The position numbers and the translations under genes were made by a program. From the NCBI RefSeq assembly GCF_002305895.1, contig NZ_CP022203.1, positions 7,846,001 through 7,910,000 on the forward strand: 64,000 nt of DNA, in the 5' to 3' direction. The notes beneath the pieces were generated by a model, which searched no databases, was not told the origin of the DNA, and was given only the letters and a program-made list of their open reading frames with translations. Positions 51,460 through 59,864 of this stretch are shown here, piece by piece. Position 1 is the stretch's first letter; the number at the start of each line of letters is the position of its first letter. Source of the DNA: Corallococcus macrosporus DSM 14697 (lineage in GTDB: Bacteria; Myxococcota; Myxococcia; Myxococcales; Myxococcaceae).

Positions 51460-51478
51460 GATAACGATTCTCATATTC
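51460..51478 (-). promoter_or_regulatory. Fur-box-like site upstream of the HmuY operon
   Basis: GATAACGATTCTCATATTC matches the 19-bp consensus GATAATGATAATCATTATC at 14 positions. It sits in the only markedly AT-rich stretch of this region, about 107 nt upstream of the HmuY-like start. This is the expected control for a haem-uptake gene under low iron. Confidence 0.6.
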
Positions 51479-51480
51479 AA

Positions 51481-51889
51481 TATTTAGACAGCAGATTCTT
51501 CGTCGTTTGGGAGCACCCATGCATGAGGTGCCCGCAGTCCTGGCGAACACCCTGTGCCCTGGTTCGCGAAGCCCACCGCGTCACCCAGGCGGAGTGCCGC
51601 CGAGGTGGCCCCGGTCACCGAGGACTGGCCGAGGCTGGTGGGCCTGCCATAGACGGCCGTGGTCCGCCCGGGCACGCGCGGACGCCATGGTCATGTCGCG
51701 CGAGGAGCTGCTCGAAAGGCGCGGCTTCGCGAAGCGCGACGTGCGCAGCAAGGCCTACTGGGCGGACGGCAAGCGGGGCCGCTGATCGCGCGGCTCAGGT
51801 GCGCTGAGCGAAGGAGCCGTCGCAGTGGGCGCCCCCTCAGCGGGGTCGCCCCAACGGGGCCCTCGCGCCGGGGGGGCGGAGCCGGTTCC
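51481..51889. other. Gene-poor stretch between the HmuY and mod operons
   Basis: I see no intact gene here. A short open frame at 51687-51785 on the plus strand encodes a basic peptide (SREELLERRGFAKRDVRSKA) that looks like the end of some protein, but has no recognisable family. The minus strand at 51500-51670 also has coding-like sequence with no start or family. The stretch may hold decayed gene remnants. Confidence 0.4.
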
Positions 51890-51961
51890 GGAGCTCGCTG
51901 TTTGGAAATGTCGGGGGTTTTGCGCCGCGAAATGTCCCGACATTTCCGGACAGCGAGCTCC
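51890..51961. repeat. Large near-perfect inverted repeat (26-nt arms)
   Basis: The left arm 51890-51915 and the right arm 51936-51961 are reverse complements except for two adjacent positions (TT against the expected CC). Core pieces are GGAGCTCGCTGT and GGAAATGTCGGG on the left. The 20-nt spacer ends in another AAATGTC, so the right side also forms a small palindrome AAATGTC-CC-GACATTT (51930-51945). It lies 186 nt from the modC stop. Confidence 0.85.
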
Positions 51962-52147
51962 TCAAGTGTGCCCCGGCCCGCCTGGCGTCTCGCCTCATGG
52001 CGCCCGTGATTCACGGACGTCGATGCGCGCTCGGCACGTGTGAGCGGCCAGCGCCTCGCAGACGACCCGCTGGCCAGGCTCAAGGAAGCGGCGGCACCTT
52101 CACTCAGCAGCCTCCGCCTGTTCGCTTCATCCGCACGCCGCCATGAG

Positions 52148-53218
52148 TCAGCGCAGCCGGCGGCACGCGGAGGTCTTCACCGCCAGGAACACTCGCGCGC
52201 CGGGCGCCACGCCCAGCTCCCGCACGGAGGCGGACGTGAGCCACACCACCCAGCGCACGCCCGCCACCTCCACGGTGGCCGCGTCCTCGCCCTCCGCCAC
52301 GGGCTCCACCTTCACCACCGTGCCCGTCATGACGTTGCGCGCGGAGACGCCCGTCAGCGGTTGGATGGACAGCAGGATGTCCGCGGCCGGCACGGCATAG
52401 GCCGCGCGCGCGCCGGCGCCCAGCGCGGGCGAGTCCGGCACCCACAGCGTCAGCCCGCCCTGCACGCGCAGCCGCAGGCCGCCACCCTCCGGGCGCTCCA
52501 GGACGCCTTCGAGGATGTTCTCCTCCCCTTCGGCCTCACCGGCGAGCACGCCTCGCGCCGCGGCGCCCAGGACTTCGGCCGCGGGCCCGGCCGCGCGCAC
52601 CCGGCCCTGTTCGAGCAGCAGCGCCTCGCGGGCCAGCACGCGCGCTTCCCCCAGTTGGTGCGTGACGTAGAGCATCGGCACGCGGGCCTCGTCGCGCACG
52701 CGCAGCAGGTACGGCAGCACGCGCTCCTTCAGCGCGACATCCAGCGCGGCGAGCGGCTCGTCGAGCAGCAACAACGCCGGGTCCGTGGCCAGCGCCCGCG
52801 CCAGCGCCACGCGCTGCTTCTCGCCTCCGGACAGCGTGGCCGGGTAGCGGCGCAGCAGCGGCGCCAGCTCCAGGAGCTCCACGGCCTCATCCACGCGCGA
52901 GGCGCGCCCCGGCCGCACGCCGAAGCGCACGTTCTGCTCCGCCGTGAGATGCGGGAAGAGCAGCGCGTCCTGGGGCACGTAGCCCATGCGGCGCTGCTCG
53001 GGCGGCACGTCGATTCGGGCGGCGCTGTCCAGCAGCACGCGCCCGTCCAGCACCACCCGGCCCCGGGCCCCGGGCCGCAGCCCCGCGAGCACCTCCAGCA
53101 GCGACGTCTTCCCAGAGCCCGAGCGCCCCATCACCGCCACGGACGCGCCGTCGAGCCGCGCGTCCACCTCCAGGGTGAAGCGCGCCAGCGGCAACCGGAG
53201 GTCCAACGCCAGGCTCAC
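52148..53218 (-). CDS. modC: Molybdate ABC transporter ATP-binding protein
   Basis: A 356-aa ATPase. Walker A GRSGSGKTSLLE (about residue 33), Q-loop YVPQDALLFPHL, signature LSGGEKQRVALARAL, Walker B LLLLDEPLAALD and the H-loop VTHQLGEA. The C-terminal 110 residues include a TOBE domain (VSARNVMTGTVVKVEPVAEG), which binds oxyanion in ModC. The GTG start at 53218 overlaps the modB stop in GTGA. It powers molybdate import with ModA and ModB. Confidence 0.92.
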   Translation of the reverse strand: MSLALDLRLPLARFTLEVDARLDGASVAVMGRSGSGKTSLLEVLAGLRPGARGRVVLDGRVLLDSAARIDVPPEQRRMGYVPQDALLFPHLTAEQNVRFGVRPGRASRVDEAVELLELAPLLRRYPATLSGGEKQRVALARALATDPALLLLDEPLAALDVALKERVLPYLLRVRDEARVPMLYVTHQLGEARVLAREALLLEQGRVRAAGPAAEVLGAAARGVLAGEAEGEENILEGVLERPEGGGLRLRVQGGLTLWVPDSPALGAGARAAYAVPAADILLSIQPLTGVSARNVMTGTVVKVEPVAEGEDAATVEVAGVRWVVWLTSASVRELGVAPGARVFLAVKTSACRRLR

Positions 53219-53889
53219 GCGCGCACCCGCTGCCCACGGCGCCGCGTCACCACCTCCGTCGCGAACACCGCCACGAACGCGAGCAGCGCCGCCACGCCCG
53301 CCAGCCGCAGCGCCTCCGCGTCCCGCCCGAGCTGCGTGCGCTGGAAGATGGCCAGGGACAGCGTCTGCGTGCGGCCTGGGATGTTGCCCGCCACCAGCAC
53401 CGTGGCGCCGAACTCCCCCAGCGCGCGGGAGAACGCCAGCAGCGCGCCCACCAGCACGCCGCGCCAGGCCAGCGGCAACGTCACGCGGAAGAAGGCCCGC
53501 GCGCGCGAATCGCCCAGCGTGCGCGCCACCGCCACCAGCCGGGGGTCCACCTCCTCGAAGCCCGACCGCGCCGAGCGCACCAGCAGGGGAAACGCCATCA
53601 CCGCGCTCGCCAGCACCACGGCCTTGGGCGTGAAGACGACCTCCACGCCCCACGCGTCCAGCACGCGGCCCAGCGGGCCGTGACGGCCCAACAGCTCCAA
53701 CAACACCAGGCCCACCGCCGTGGGGGGCAGCACCAGCGGCAGCGTCAGCACCGTCTCCACCACGCCCTTGCCCGGGCCGTCCCAGCGCGCCAGGGCGTAC
53801 GCCACCGCGAGCCCCGGCGGCAGGATGAGCAGGGTGGCCAGCGCCGCCACCCCCACCGTGAACACCACCAGCGCCGTGATGCCCTCCAT
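53215..53889 (-). CDS. modB: Molybdate ABC transporter permease
   Basis: A 224-aa membrane protein with five or six helices (ITALVVFTVGVAALATLLIL at the start) and the permease EAA loop. It has VDPRLVAVARTLGDSRARAF and the conserved GVLVGALLAFSRALGEFGATVLVAGN, and then IPGRTQTLSLAIF, characteristic of ModB. Its ATG overlaps the modA stop (ATGA) and its stop overlaps modC. Confidence 0.93.
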   Translation of the reverse strand: MEGITALVVFTVGVAALATLLILPPGLAVAYALARWDGPGKGVVETVLTLPLVLPPTAVGLVLLELLGRHGPLGRVLDAWGVEVVFTPKAVVLASAVMAFPLLVRSARSGFEEVDPRLVAVARTLGDSRARAFFRVTLPLAWRGVLVGALLAFSRALGEFGATVLVAGNIPGRTQTLSLAIFQRTQLGRDAEALRLAGVAALLAFVAVFATEVVTRRRGQRVRA

Positions 53890-54647
53890 CAGGGGACCCG
53901 CGCCCCCGGCACGCCGAAGCCGTGCCGCGCGAAGACCTTCCGGGCCGCGTCCGTCTGGAGGAAGCGCACGAACGCCCGCCCGCCCGCCAGCGCGCCGCCC
54001 TTCGTCAGCACCGCCGCCGGGTACACGATGCGCGGCACGTCCTGCTCGGGCACCTGGAAGGCGATGCGCGCGCGCCTCGAGTGCGCCGCGTCCGTGGAAT
54101 ACACCACGCCCGCGTCCACGCGCCCCGTCTCCACCGCCGCCAGCGCGGCGCGCACGTCGAGCGCCGGAACCACCTTCGGCGTCAGCGTCTCCCAGAGCCC
54201 CGCCTTCACCAGCCACGCCTTCGCGTACACGCCCGCGGGCACCGCCTCCGGGTCCGCCAGCGACAGCCGCTTCACCCCGCGCAGCCCCTCGGCGGACGAC
54301 GGCGCCGTCTTCGCGTCCACTGGCACCACCACCACCAGCCGGTTGGACAGCAGGTCCACGCGCGTGGAGGGCGCGACCAGCCCCGCCTTCTCCACCACGT
54401 CCATCTGCGCCACGTCGGCGGACAGGAACACGTCCGCGGGCGCTCCCGCCACGGCCTGACGCGCGAGGACACTGGAGGCCCCCAGCGCGAACTCCACCGT
54501 GTGGCCCGTGGCCCGGGTGAAGGCCGGCGCCAGCGCCTGGAGCGCGTCCGTGGTGCTCACGGCCGCGAACACCAGCACCTTCTCCGCCCAGGCGGACGAG
54601 CCCGCCAACAGCACGAAGACGGCGCAGAGCAGGGACAGATGACGCAT
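53889..54647 (-). CDS. modA: Molybdate-binding periplasmic protein
   Basis: A 252-aa binding protein with a signal peptide (SLLCAVFVLLAGSSAWA). ModA motifs: VFAAVSTTDALQALAPAFTR, FALGASSVLARQAVAGAPAD (oxyanion-binding Ser), DVFLSADVAQMD and GRVDAGVVYSTDA. It binds molybdate or tungstate in the periplasm and delivers it to ModBC. First gene of the modABC operon and divergent from a MarR regulator, 96 bp apart. Confidence 0.93.
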   Translation of the reverse strand: MRHLSLLCAVFVLLAGSSAWAEKVLVFAAVSTTDALQALAPAFTRATGHTVEFALGASSVLARQAVAGAPADVFLSADVAQMDVVEKAGLVAPSTRVDLLSNRLVVVVPVDAKTAPSSAEGLRGVKRLSLADPEAVPAGVYAKAWLVKAGLWETLTPKVVPALDVRAALAAVETGRVDAGVVYSTDAAHSRRARIAFQVPEQDVPRIVYPAAVLTKGGALAGGRAFVRFLQTDAARKVFARHGFGVPGARVP

Positions 54648-54709
54648 GGCGTAGCACCTCGTTTATCAGGACAACCGGCGAGGCATTGTCGTCGGGTCCG
54701 AGTCCGTCA

Positions 54710-54725
54710 GGTCAACGGATTGACC
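54710..54725. promoter_or_regulatory. Palindromic operator candidate in the modA-MarR intergenic region
   Basis: GGTCAACGGATTGACC has perfect 6-bp arms with a 4-nt centre. It is 18 nt upstream of the MarR start and 62 nt upstream of the modA start, in the 96-bp divergent gap. Size and symmetry suit a MarR dimer. Confidence 0.5.
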
Positions 54726-54743
54726 CGCTCATGCGGGGCCGCT

Positions 54744-55262
54744 ATGGGATACTCCGTGTCACGGAAATTCCACAAAGAGGATGAAGACGTTTCCGAGGAC
54801 CTGGAGAAGCTCCAGAACCTGCTCCTCGCGCTGGGCCGGCGCAGCTCGCTCCGTGACCCCATCGCCAGCATGTGTGAGCAGCTCCAGTTCACGCCCCCCC
54901 AGGTCCACGCCATCCTCTGGTTGGGGCAGGACGGCCCGCTCACCATGGGGGAGCTGGCGCGCAGGCTGGGTGTCACGGAGAAGACAGTCACGGGCGTGGT
55001 GGACCGGCTGGAGCGGCAGGGGCACCTGCTGCGGGAGCGCAGCGCCACCGACCGCCGCGTCGTCCACTGCCACCTCACGGAGGAGGGGCAGTCGACCTGG
55101 GGGCGGCTCAACCGCGTGGTCGTCCATGGAATGCACCAGTTCCTGGGCATCCTGGACGCGGGGGACCGCAAGGCCCTCTTCCGCATCCTGGAGAAGCTGT
55201 TGAAGCGCATGGGCGACCCAACCACGCCCGCGCCGCCCGCCCCGCGCGAACGCACGGGCTGA
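54744..55262 (+). CDS. MarR family transcriptional regulator
   Basis: A 172-aa winged-helix regulator. The DNA-binding part has LTMGELARRLGVTEKTVTGV (recognition helix) and VVDRLERQGHLLRERSATDR (wing, D-x-R motif), followed by the dimerisation helix. MarR proteins usually repress themselves and a divergent operon; a palindrome lies in the shared gap with modA. The C-terminus is a Pro/Ala tail. The ATG at 54744 is preferred; a GTG at 54756 is possible. Confidence 0.9.
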   Translation: MGYSVSRKFHKEDEDVSEDLEKLQNLLLALGRRSSLRDPIASMCEQLQFTPPQVHAILWLGQDGPLTMGELARRLGVTEKTVTGVVDRLERQGHLLRERSATDRRVVHCHLTEEGQSTWGRLNRVVVHGMHQFLGILDAGDRKALFRILEKLLKRMGDPTTPAPPAPRERTG

Positions 55263-55377
55263 GCAGGCCCTGTCCCGCGCGTCCGCTCCGCGAGCTGCCT
55301 GACAGGCCCCATGCCCGGAGGGTCAGGCCCCCGCGCTCCACGCGGCGGTCGCAGCTTGCCAGAGGGGGAGGACGGCG

Positions 55378-56877
55378 ATGATGGGACGCACGCGCGGGGT
55401 GGCGTTGGGGGTGCTGCTGGGCCTGGTGGCCTGCCGGAAGGACGCGGAGGAGCCACCTGCTCCCACGGCGCCCCCGGCGGAGCAGCAGGCCCCGGCCCCC
55501 AAGCGCTCCACGCTGCCCTCCGGACGCGCCGTCGCGCTCGCCTCCGTCGCCCCGTTGGTGGCGTCCGTGAGCCCGGCCGTCGTCAACGTGGAGGTGCGGC
55601 TGGGCGCCCCGACGCCCGGCGAGCTGAACGAGCTGCCCTGGGGTGGTGGCCTCCCCTTCGACGGGCCCCCCTCCCCCTTCGACAGCCCCGCCCCTTTCGG
55701 CCCACCCATGCGTGAAGGCATCGGCTCCGGCTTCATCATCGACGCCAAGGGGTTGGTGCTCACCAACCACCACCTGGTGGAAGGCGCGGAGGAGATTCAG
55801 GTGCAGCTCGCGGACGGACGCGACCTGGAGGCGCGCGTGCTGGGCTCCGACCCGCTCACCGACGTGGCGGTGCTCCAGCTCGAACGCCCGGACGGCGCGA
55901 AGCCGCTCCCCGTGGTGCGGCTGGGGGACTCGGATGCGCTGCGCGTGGGGGACTGGGTGGTGGCTATCGGCAATCCCTATGGCCTGACGTCCAGCACCAG
56001 CCTGGGCATCCTCGCCGCGAAGGAGCGCGACATCGAGGCGGGCCCCTTCGACGACTTCCTCCAGACGGACGCCGCCATCAACCCGGGCAACTCCGGCGGC
56101 CCGCTGTTCAACCTGAAGGGCGAGGTGGTGGGCATCAACACCGCCATCGCCGGCCAGGGCGCGGGCATTGGCTTCGCGGTGCCCAGCAACCTCGTCAAAT
56201 CGCTGCTGCCCCAGTTGGAGAAGAAGGGCACCGTCACCCGGGGCTGGCTGGGGCTGCTGGTGCAGGACATGACGCCCGACCTGGGCGAGGCGCTGGGCGT
56301 CCCGGTGCGCGAGGGCGCCGTCGTCACCGACGTCACCGAGGAGACCGCGGCCGCCCGGGCTGGCGTGCGGCCGGACGACGTCATCGTCGCCGCGGATGGG
56401 CAGCCCATCGACTCGGCGGGGGCGCTCACGCGGCTGGTGGCGCAGAAGGCCCCCGGCACGGAGCTCACGCTGGCCCTCTACCGGGACGCGAAGAAGCGCG
56501 ACGTGAAGGCGACGCTGGGGGAGCGGCCCGACCTGGAGGGCGTCGCCGTGAAGGCGCCCTCCGTCGGAGGCTCGCAGCGCCCCGCCGAGCATCGGGTGGG
56601 CCTGAGCCTGATGGACATGGACCCGGCGCTGGCGGAGGCCCAGGAGCTGCCTCCCGAGGGGGCGCTGGTGACGGAGGTGGCCCCCGCCTCCATGGCCGAG
56701 CACGCCGGCCTGCTGCCGGGCATGGTGGTGGTGGAGGTCGCGAACCGGCCCGTGCGCGGCGCGCAGGACGTGGTGACGGCGCTGCGGAAGGCGAAGCCGG
56801 GTGAGGCCGTGCTGCTCCGCGTGGCGCTCCCGGGCGGCGCGCTGGAGCTGCACGCGCTCACGGTGCCGGAGGAGTGA
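55378..56877 (+). CDS. HtrA/DegP-type serine protease with two PDZ domains, lipoprotein
   Basis: A 499-aa trypsin-like protease at the envelope. The lipobox LLGLVACRKD puts the lipid Cys at about residue 19. Triad: His in LTNHHLVEGAEE, Asp in DPLTDVAVLQLE, Ser in INPGNSGGPLFN. PDZ1 (about 290-385) and a second PDZ (about 400-490, VEVANRPVRGAQDVVTAL) follow. A Pro/Phe-rich loop (LPFDGPPSPFDSPAPFGPP) replaces the usual linker. It should degrade or refold misfolded envelope proteins. Its end overlaps the end of the convergent YdcF-like gene by 20 nt. Confidence 0.92.
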   Translation: MMGRTRGVALGVLLGLVACRKDAEEPPAPTAPPAEQQAPAPKRSTLPSGRAVALASVAPLVASVSPAVVNVEVRLGAPTPGELNELPWGGGLPFDGPPSPFDSPAPFGPPMREGIGSGFIIDAKGLVLTNHHLVEGAEEIQVQLADGRDLEARVLGSDPLTDVAVLQLERPDGAKPLPVVRLGDSDALRVGDWVVAIGNPYGLTSSTSLGILAAKERDIEAGPFDDFLQTDAAINPGNSGGPLFNLKGEVVGINTAIAGQGAGIGFAVPSNLVKSLLPQLEKKGTVTRGWLGLLVQDMTPDLGEALGVPVREGAVVTDVTEETAAARAGVRPDDVIVAADGQPIDSAGALTRLVAQKAPGTELTLALYRDAKKRDVKATLGERPDLEGVAVKAPSVGGSQRPAEHRVGLSLMDMDPALAEAQELPPEGALVTEVAPASMAEHAGLLPGMVVVEVANRPVRGAQDVVTALRKAKPGEAVLLRVALPGGALELHALTVPEE

Positions 56878-57514
56878 CGTCCGGCGCGCGGGCCAGCAGC
56901 ACACGGGGATGCACGAGCAGGGCGATGGCCTCGCGCACCGTCCAGTAGAAGCGGTCCACCGGGTCCAGGTTGCGCTCGGTGTCCAGCGCCGGGCTCGTCT
57001 CCACTTCCCAGCCCTGCAGCCGGAAGTGGTTGCGCGCGCGCAGCAGGTGATACGGGTCCGACACCACCACCACGCGCCGCGCGCCCAGGCCTCGCAGCAG
57101 CGCCGCGGTGAGCCGGGCATTGTCCTCGGTGGAGTGGCTGTCCTCTTCGAGGATGCACGCCTCCTCCGGGACGCCCATCCGCGTCGCCAGCGCCCGCATG
57201 ACGCGCGCCTCGGAGGGCGGATTCACGCCCACCCCACCGGAGAAGACGAGCCGGGGCGCCACGCCGCGGTGGTACAGCGCCACCGCGTGCTCGGTGCGAG
57301 CGAGCAGCGCCCCGGAAGGAAGGCCGCCCGGCAGCACGCGCGCGCCCAGCACCACCAGCACGTCCGCGGACGTCGCGCGGTCCCGCTGGCCGAAGCGGTC
57401 CACCCACCAGGCGAGCCCGAAGACGCCACACGTCAGCACCCCGACGCCGGCCATCAGGAGCCGGGTGAGGCGCGCGGTGCGCGGGGTGAGTGACAAGGGG
57501 GCCACCCGCGTCAC
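56858..57514 (-). CDS. YdcF/DUF218 family membrane protein
   Basis: A 218-aa protein with one N-terminal helix (LMAGVGVLTCGVFGLAWWVD) and a DUF218 domain: DVLVVLGARVLPGGLPSGAL, YHRGVAPRLVFSGGVG, EDSHSTEDNARLT and VVVSDPYHLLRARNHF. Family members (SanA, YdcF, ElyC) act at the envelope, in E. coli ElyC in cell-wall or lipid-carrier metabolism. The start is uncertain: GTG 57514, GTG 57505 or ATG 57454, all without a good ribosome-binding site. Confidence 0.8.
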   Translation of the reverse strand: MTRVAPLSLTPRTARLTRLLMAGVGVLTCGVFGLAWWVDRFGQRDRATSADVLVVLGARVLPGGLPSGALLARTEHAVALYHRGVAPRLVFSGGVGVNPPSEARVMRALATRMGVPEEACILEEDSHSTEDNARLTAALLRGLGARRVVVVSDPYHLLRARNHFRLQGWEVETSPALDTERNLDPVDRFYWTVREAIALLVHPRVLLARAPDVTPPAP

Positions 57515-57769
57515 GGTAGCCCGAAGCCGCTCCGGCGCCACGGCGCAATCCGCGCATCCGCCCCTGGGCGACGCCGCCAGGGCCCGCGCTCCGCCGCGAT
57601 GGTGGCCGGCGAGCACCGCCGGCGTGGCGAGCCCTGGAAGCGGCGGCGCGTCGCCCGTCTGGACCCGCCGCTTCCGCGCCGCGTCGTGACGGGGCGCGTG
57701 TGCGAGCTGACACGCGGGGCCGGGCGCACTGGACGCGGCCCCATGGGGTGCGCTCCAATCAGCCGGGTG

Positions 57770-58156
57770 ATGACTCCCGAAGACGCGACGAAGGCCTTGT
57801 CGGACGCGGAGCTGGTGCCCTGCGCGGAGATGGCGCTGATGGACGCGCGGCGGCTGGTGGACGCCTGCCTGGGCGCGGACGTGCCGGCGCTGGTCCACCG
57901 CGAGGCGTGCAGCAAGCCGGGCTGCAGCCCGAAGTTCCAGGTGCTGGTGCGCCCCGAGGACGGCCCTCGCGTGGCCGCCCTGCTCCAGCAGCGGTGGATG
58001 GACAGCATCGAGCGCGAAGGCCTGGTGCCCATGGGCCGCACCGCCGCCCCGGCCGCGCCCATCGCCGAGGACGGCGAGCCCCCCTGCCCGGCCTGCGGCA
58101 CCGCCGCGCCGCTGGTGGAAGGCGCCTGTAGCGACTGCGGCCTTCAGCTCGACTGA
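57770..58156 (+). CDS. Small protein with C-terminal zinc ribbon
   Basis: A 128-aa cytoplasmic protein. The N-terminal half resembles the DUF2007 type (ELVPCAEMALMDARRLVDAC, then QVLVRPEDGPRVAALLQQRW). The C-terminus is a CxxC...CxxC zinc ribbon: PPCPACGTAAPLV and GACSDCGLQLD. In family knowledge DUF2007 proteins are putative signalling proteins without known targets. The ATG at 57770 is my choice; 57743 is an in-frame alternative. Confidence 0.65.
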   Translation: MTPEDATKALSDAELVPCAEMALMDARRLVDACLGADVPALVHREACSKPGCSPKFQVLVRPEDGPRVAALLQQRWMDSIEREGLVPMGRTAAPAAPIAEDGEPPCPACGTAAPLVEGACSDCGLQLD

Positions 58157-58217
58157 GGAATCCGCCCCGCGAACCCAGACGCGGAGCTCCCGCTCACCCT
58201 CCCGTGGAGGAACGTCG

Positions 58218-58769
58218 ATGGAAGTCAAAGGTGTCGCCTTCCTGGCCCGGCAACAGTTGATGGTGCAGTCCCACGGGGAGGCGGCCTGGAAGGCGTTCCT
58301 CACCGAATTCGCGCAGAAGGAGCCCTTCTTCGCCAAGCCGGTGATGCCGGTGTCGCGCATGCCGGCGGAGGCCTTCCTCAAGCTCAACGACGCGCTGCTG
58401 GCGCGCTTCTACGACAACAACCCGAGCGCCTGGTGGCAGTTCGGCGTGAAGTCCGCCGAGTACGCCCTGGGCCAGGGCCAGCTCAAGGCGATGTTCAGCC
58501 AGGGTGACTTCCGCCGCTTCCTGCTGTTCACCCCCGGCATCTGGAAGGGCTACTTCACCGAAGGCGACCTCAGCGTCATCCCCGGTGAGGGCCACACGGA
58601 CCTGCGCATCACCCACGTGCCCCGCCCGCACCCCTACTTCGAGCTCTCCGTCATGGGCTTCGCCCACGGCGGCCTGGTGTACCTGGGCGCGCAGGACCTC
58701 CAGCACCAGGTGCTCAAGGGCTTCACCCGGAACGACAACGAGGTGCTGTACCGCTTCAACGTGGGCTGA
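58218..58769 (+). CDS. DUF2378/TIGR02265-like myxobacterial protein
   Basis: A 183-aa cytoplasmic protein of the TIGR02265/DUF2378 type, a large paralogous family of Myxococcales with no known function. Typical blocks are VKGVAFLARQQLMVQSHGE, PEAFLKLNDALLARFYDNN-like sequence, and WWQFGVKSAEYALGQGQLKA. The strand RITHVPRPHPYFELSVMGFA follows. A strong GGAGG precedes the ATG at 58218. Confidence 0.75.
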   Translation: MEVKGVAFLARQQLMVQSHGEAAWKAFLTEFAQKEPFFAKPVMPVSRMPAEAFLKLNDALLARFYDNNPSAWWQFGVKSAEYALGQGQLKAMFSQGDFRRFLLFTPGIWKGYFTEGDLSVIPGEGHTDLRITHVPRPHPYFELSVMGFAHGGLVYLGAQDLQHQVLKGFTRNDNEVLYRFNVG

Positions 58770-58783
58770 GGCCCGCGCCTCGC

Positions 58784-59650
58784 TCAGGGCGCGGTGCCGG
58801 CGGCGGCCGAGCGCTCCGCCACCACCGGTGCGGCCTCCGGGTTCAACCGGAGGTCCGCCACCACGGGGTAGTGGTCGGACGCGTCCACGCGCAGCACGCG
58901 GCTGGACACGGGCGTGAAGGCATCACACGCCAGCACGTAGTCGATGCGCAGCGTGGGCAGGAAGAGCGGCAGCGGATAGGTGCCGCCCACGGTCCCCGTG
59001 TCGGCGACGACGTCTTGCAGGCCGCGCCGCAGCAGCCGCGTGGAGCGCGAGTCCGGCCCGTCGTTGAGGTCCCCCATCAACACCTTGGGCCGCGAGTCCC
59101 GCGCCAGCAGCCCGGCCACGTAGGCGCTCTGCCGCACGCGCGTGCCCCCATTGAAGGGCCGGCGGATGAGGTGCGTGAGGTAGACGCTCACCTCGCGTCC
59201 GTCCACGTCCACCACCGCGTGGGCCAGCGTGCGAGGCTCCGCGCCGCGCGGCACCGGCAGCGGATACTGCGCCAGCGCCTCCAGCGGGAAGCGGGACAGC
59301 ACGGCGATGCCGTAGGCGCCTCCGAACAGGTCCGTGGTGCGGAAGTGGGCGCGGTACTTCAAGCCGGTGAGGCGGGACAGCTCCTCCGTCTGGTCCAGGC
59401 CGCGCGCCCGGGTGGAGCCCACGTCCACCTCCTGCAAGGCGACGACATCCGGCACCGCGGCGCGAATCACGTGGGCCACGCGCTCCAGCCCACGGACCCC
59501 GGATTGGATGTTGAACGTCATCACCCGCAGCTCCCCCGGCGCGCGTCGCACGGTGTCGACAGGCGTGGTGGAGGCATGGAGGCCAGGGCCGGTCGCACAC
59601 GCGAGCGGCCCCATCAGGAACAGGATGGGGAGGAGGCGGCGGAGGCTCAT
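58784..59650 (-). CDS. Endonuclease/exonuclease/phosphatase family lipoprotein
   Basis: A 288-aa protein with a lipobox (MGPLACATG, Cys at about residue 18) and a complete EEP fold. Motifs: LRVMTFNIQSG, VALQEVDVGS (metal Glu), LTHL, LMGDLNDGPDS (Asp-x-Asn), RIDYVLACD and the catalytic VDASDHYPVVADL (Asp-His). Family members cleave phosphodiesters in DNA, RNA, phosphoinositides or sphingomyelin. The substrate is unknown; the surface location argues for an extracellular lipid or nucleic acid. Confidence 0.88.
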   Translation of the reverse strand: MSLRRLLPILFLMGPLACATGPGLHASTTPVDTVRRAPGELRVMTFNIQSGVRGLERVAHVIRAAVPDVVALQEVDVGSTRARGLDQTEELSRLTGLKYRAHFRTTDLFGGAYGIAVLSRFPLEALAQYPLPVPRGAEPRTLAHAVVDVDGREVSVYLTHLIRRPFNGGTRVRQSAYVAGLLARDSRPKVLMGDLNDGPDSRSTRLLRRGLQDVVADTGTVGGTYPLPLFLPTLRIDYVLACDAFTPVSSRVLRVDASDHYPVVADLRLNPEAAPVVAERSAAAGTAP

Positions 59651-59864
59651 GTCGGGAGGGGCGCGATGTTAGGCCCCGCCCCGCGGCCCTGTCGCCTCGC
59701 CCCCACAGGCTCGCATGGTGGGCGGGCGGCCAGGCGGCGGTTCAGGGAGCAGGGCGGCGAGGCCGCGTCCGCCCTCCACCGGGGGGGCCCGACCCGGGAG
59801 CCCGCCCGCCTCCGGCCCGCCCCGCCCTTCCCCCTGCTCCAGGCGACGCCCAACCTGTTTCCTC

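Noticed and set aside
51687-51785. Small basic peptide frame in the HmuY-mod gap
   Set aside because: Only 32 codons, no ribosome-binding site and no family. It may be a gene remnant but cannot be supported as a gene.
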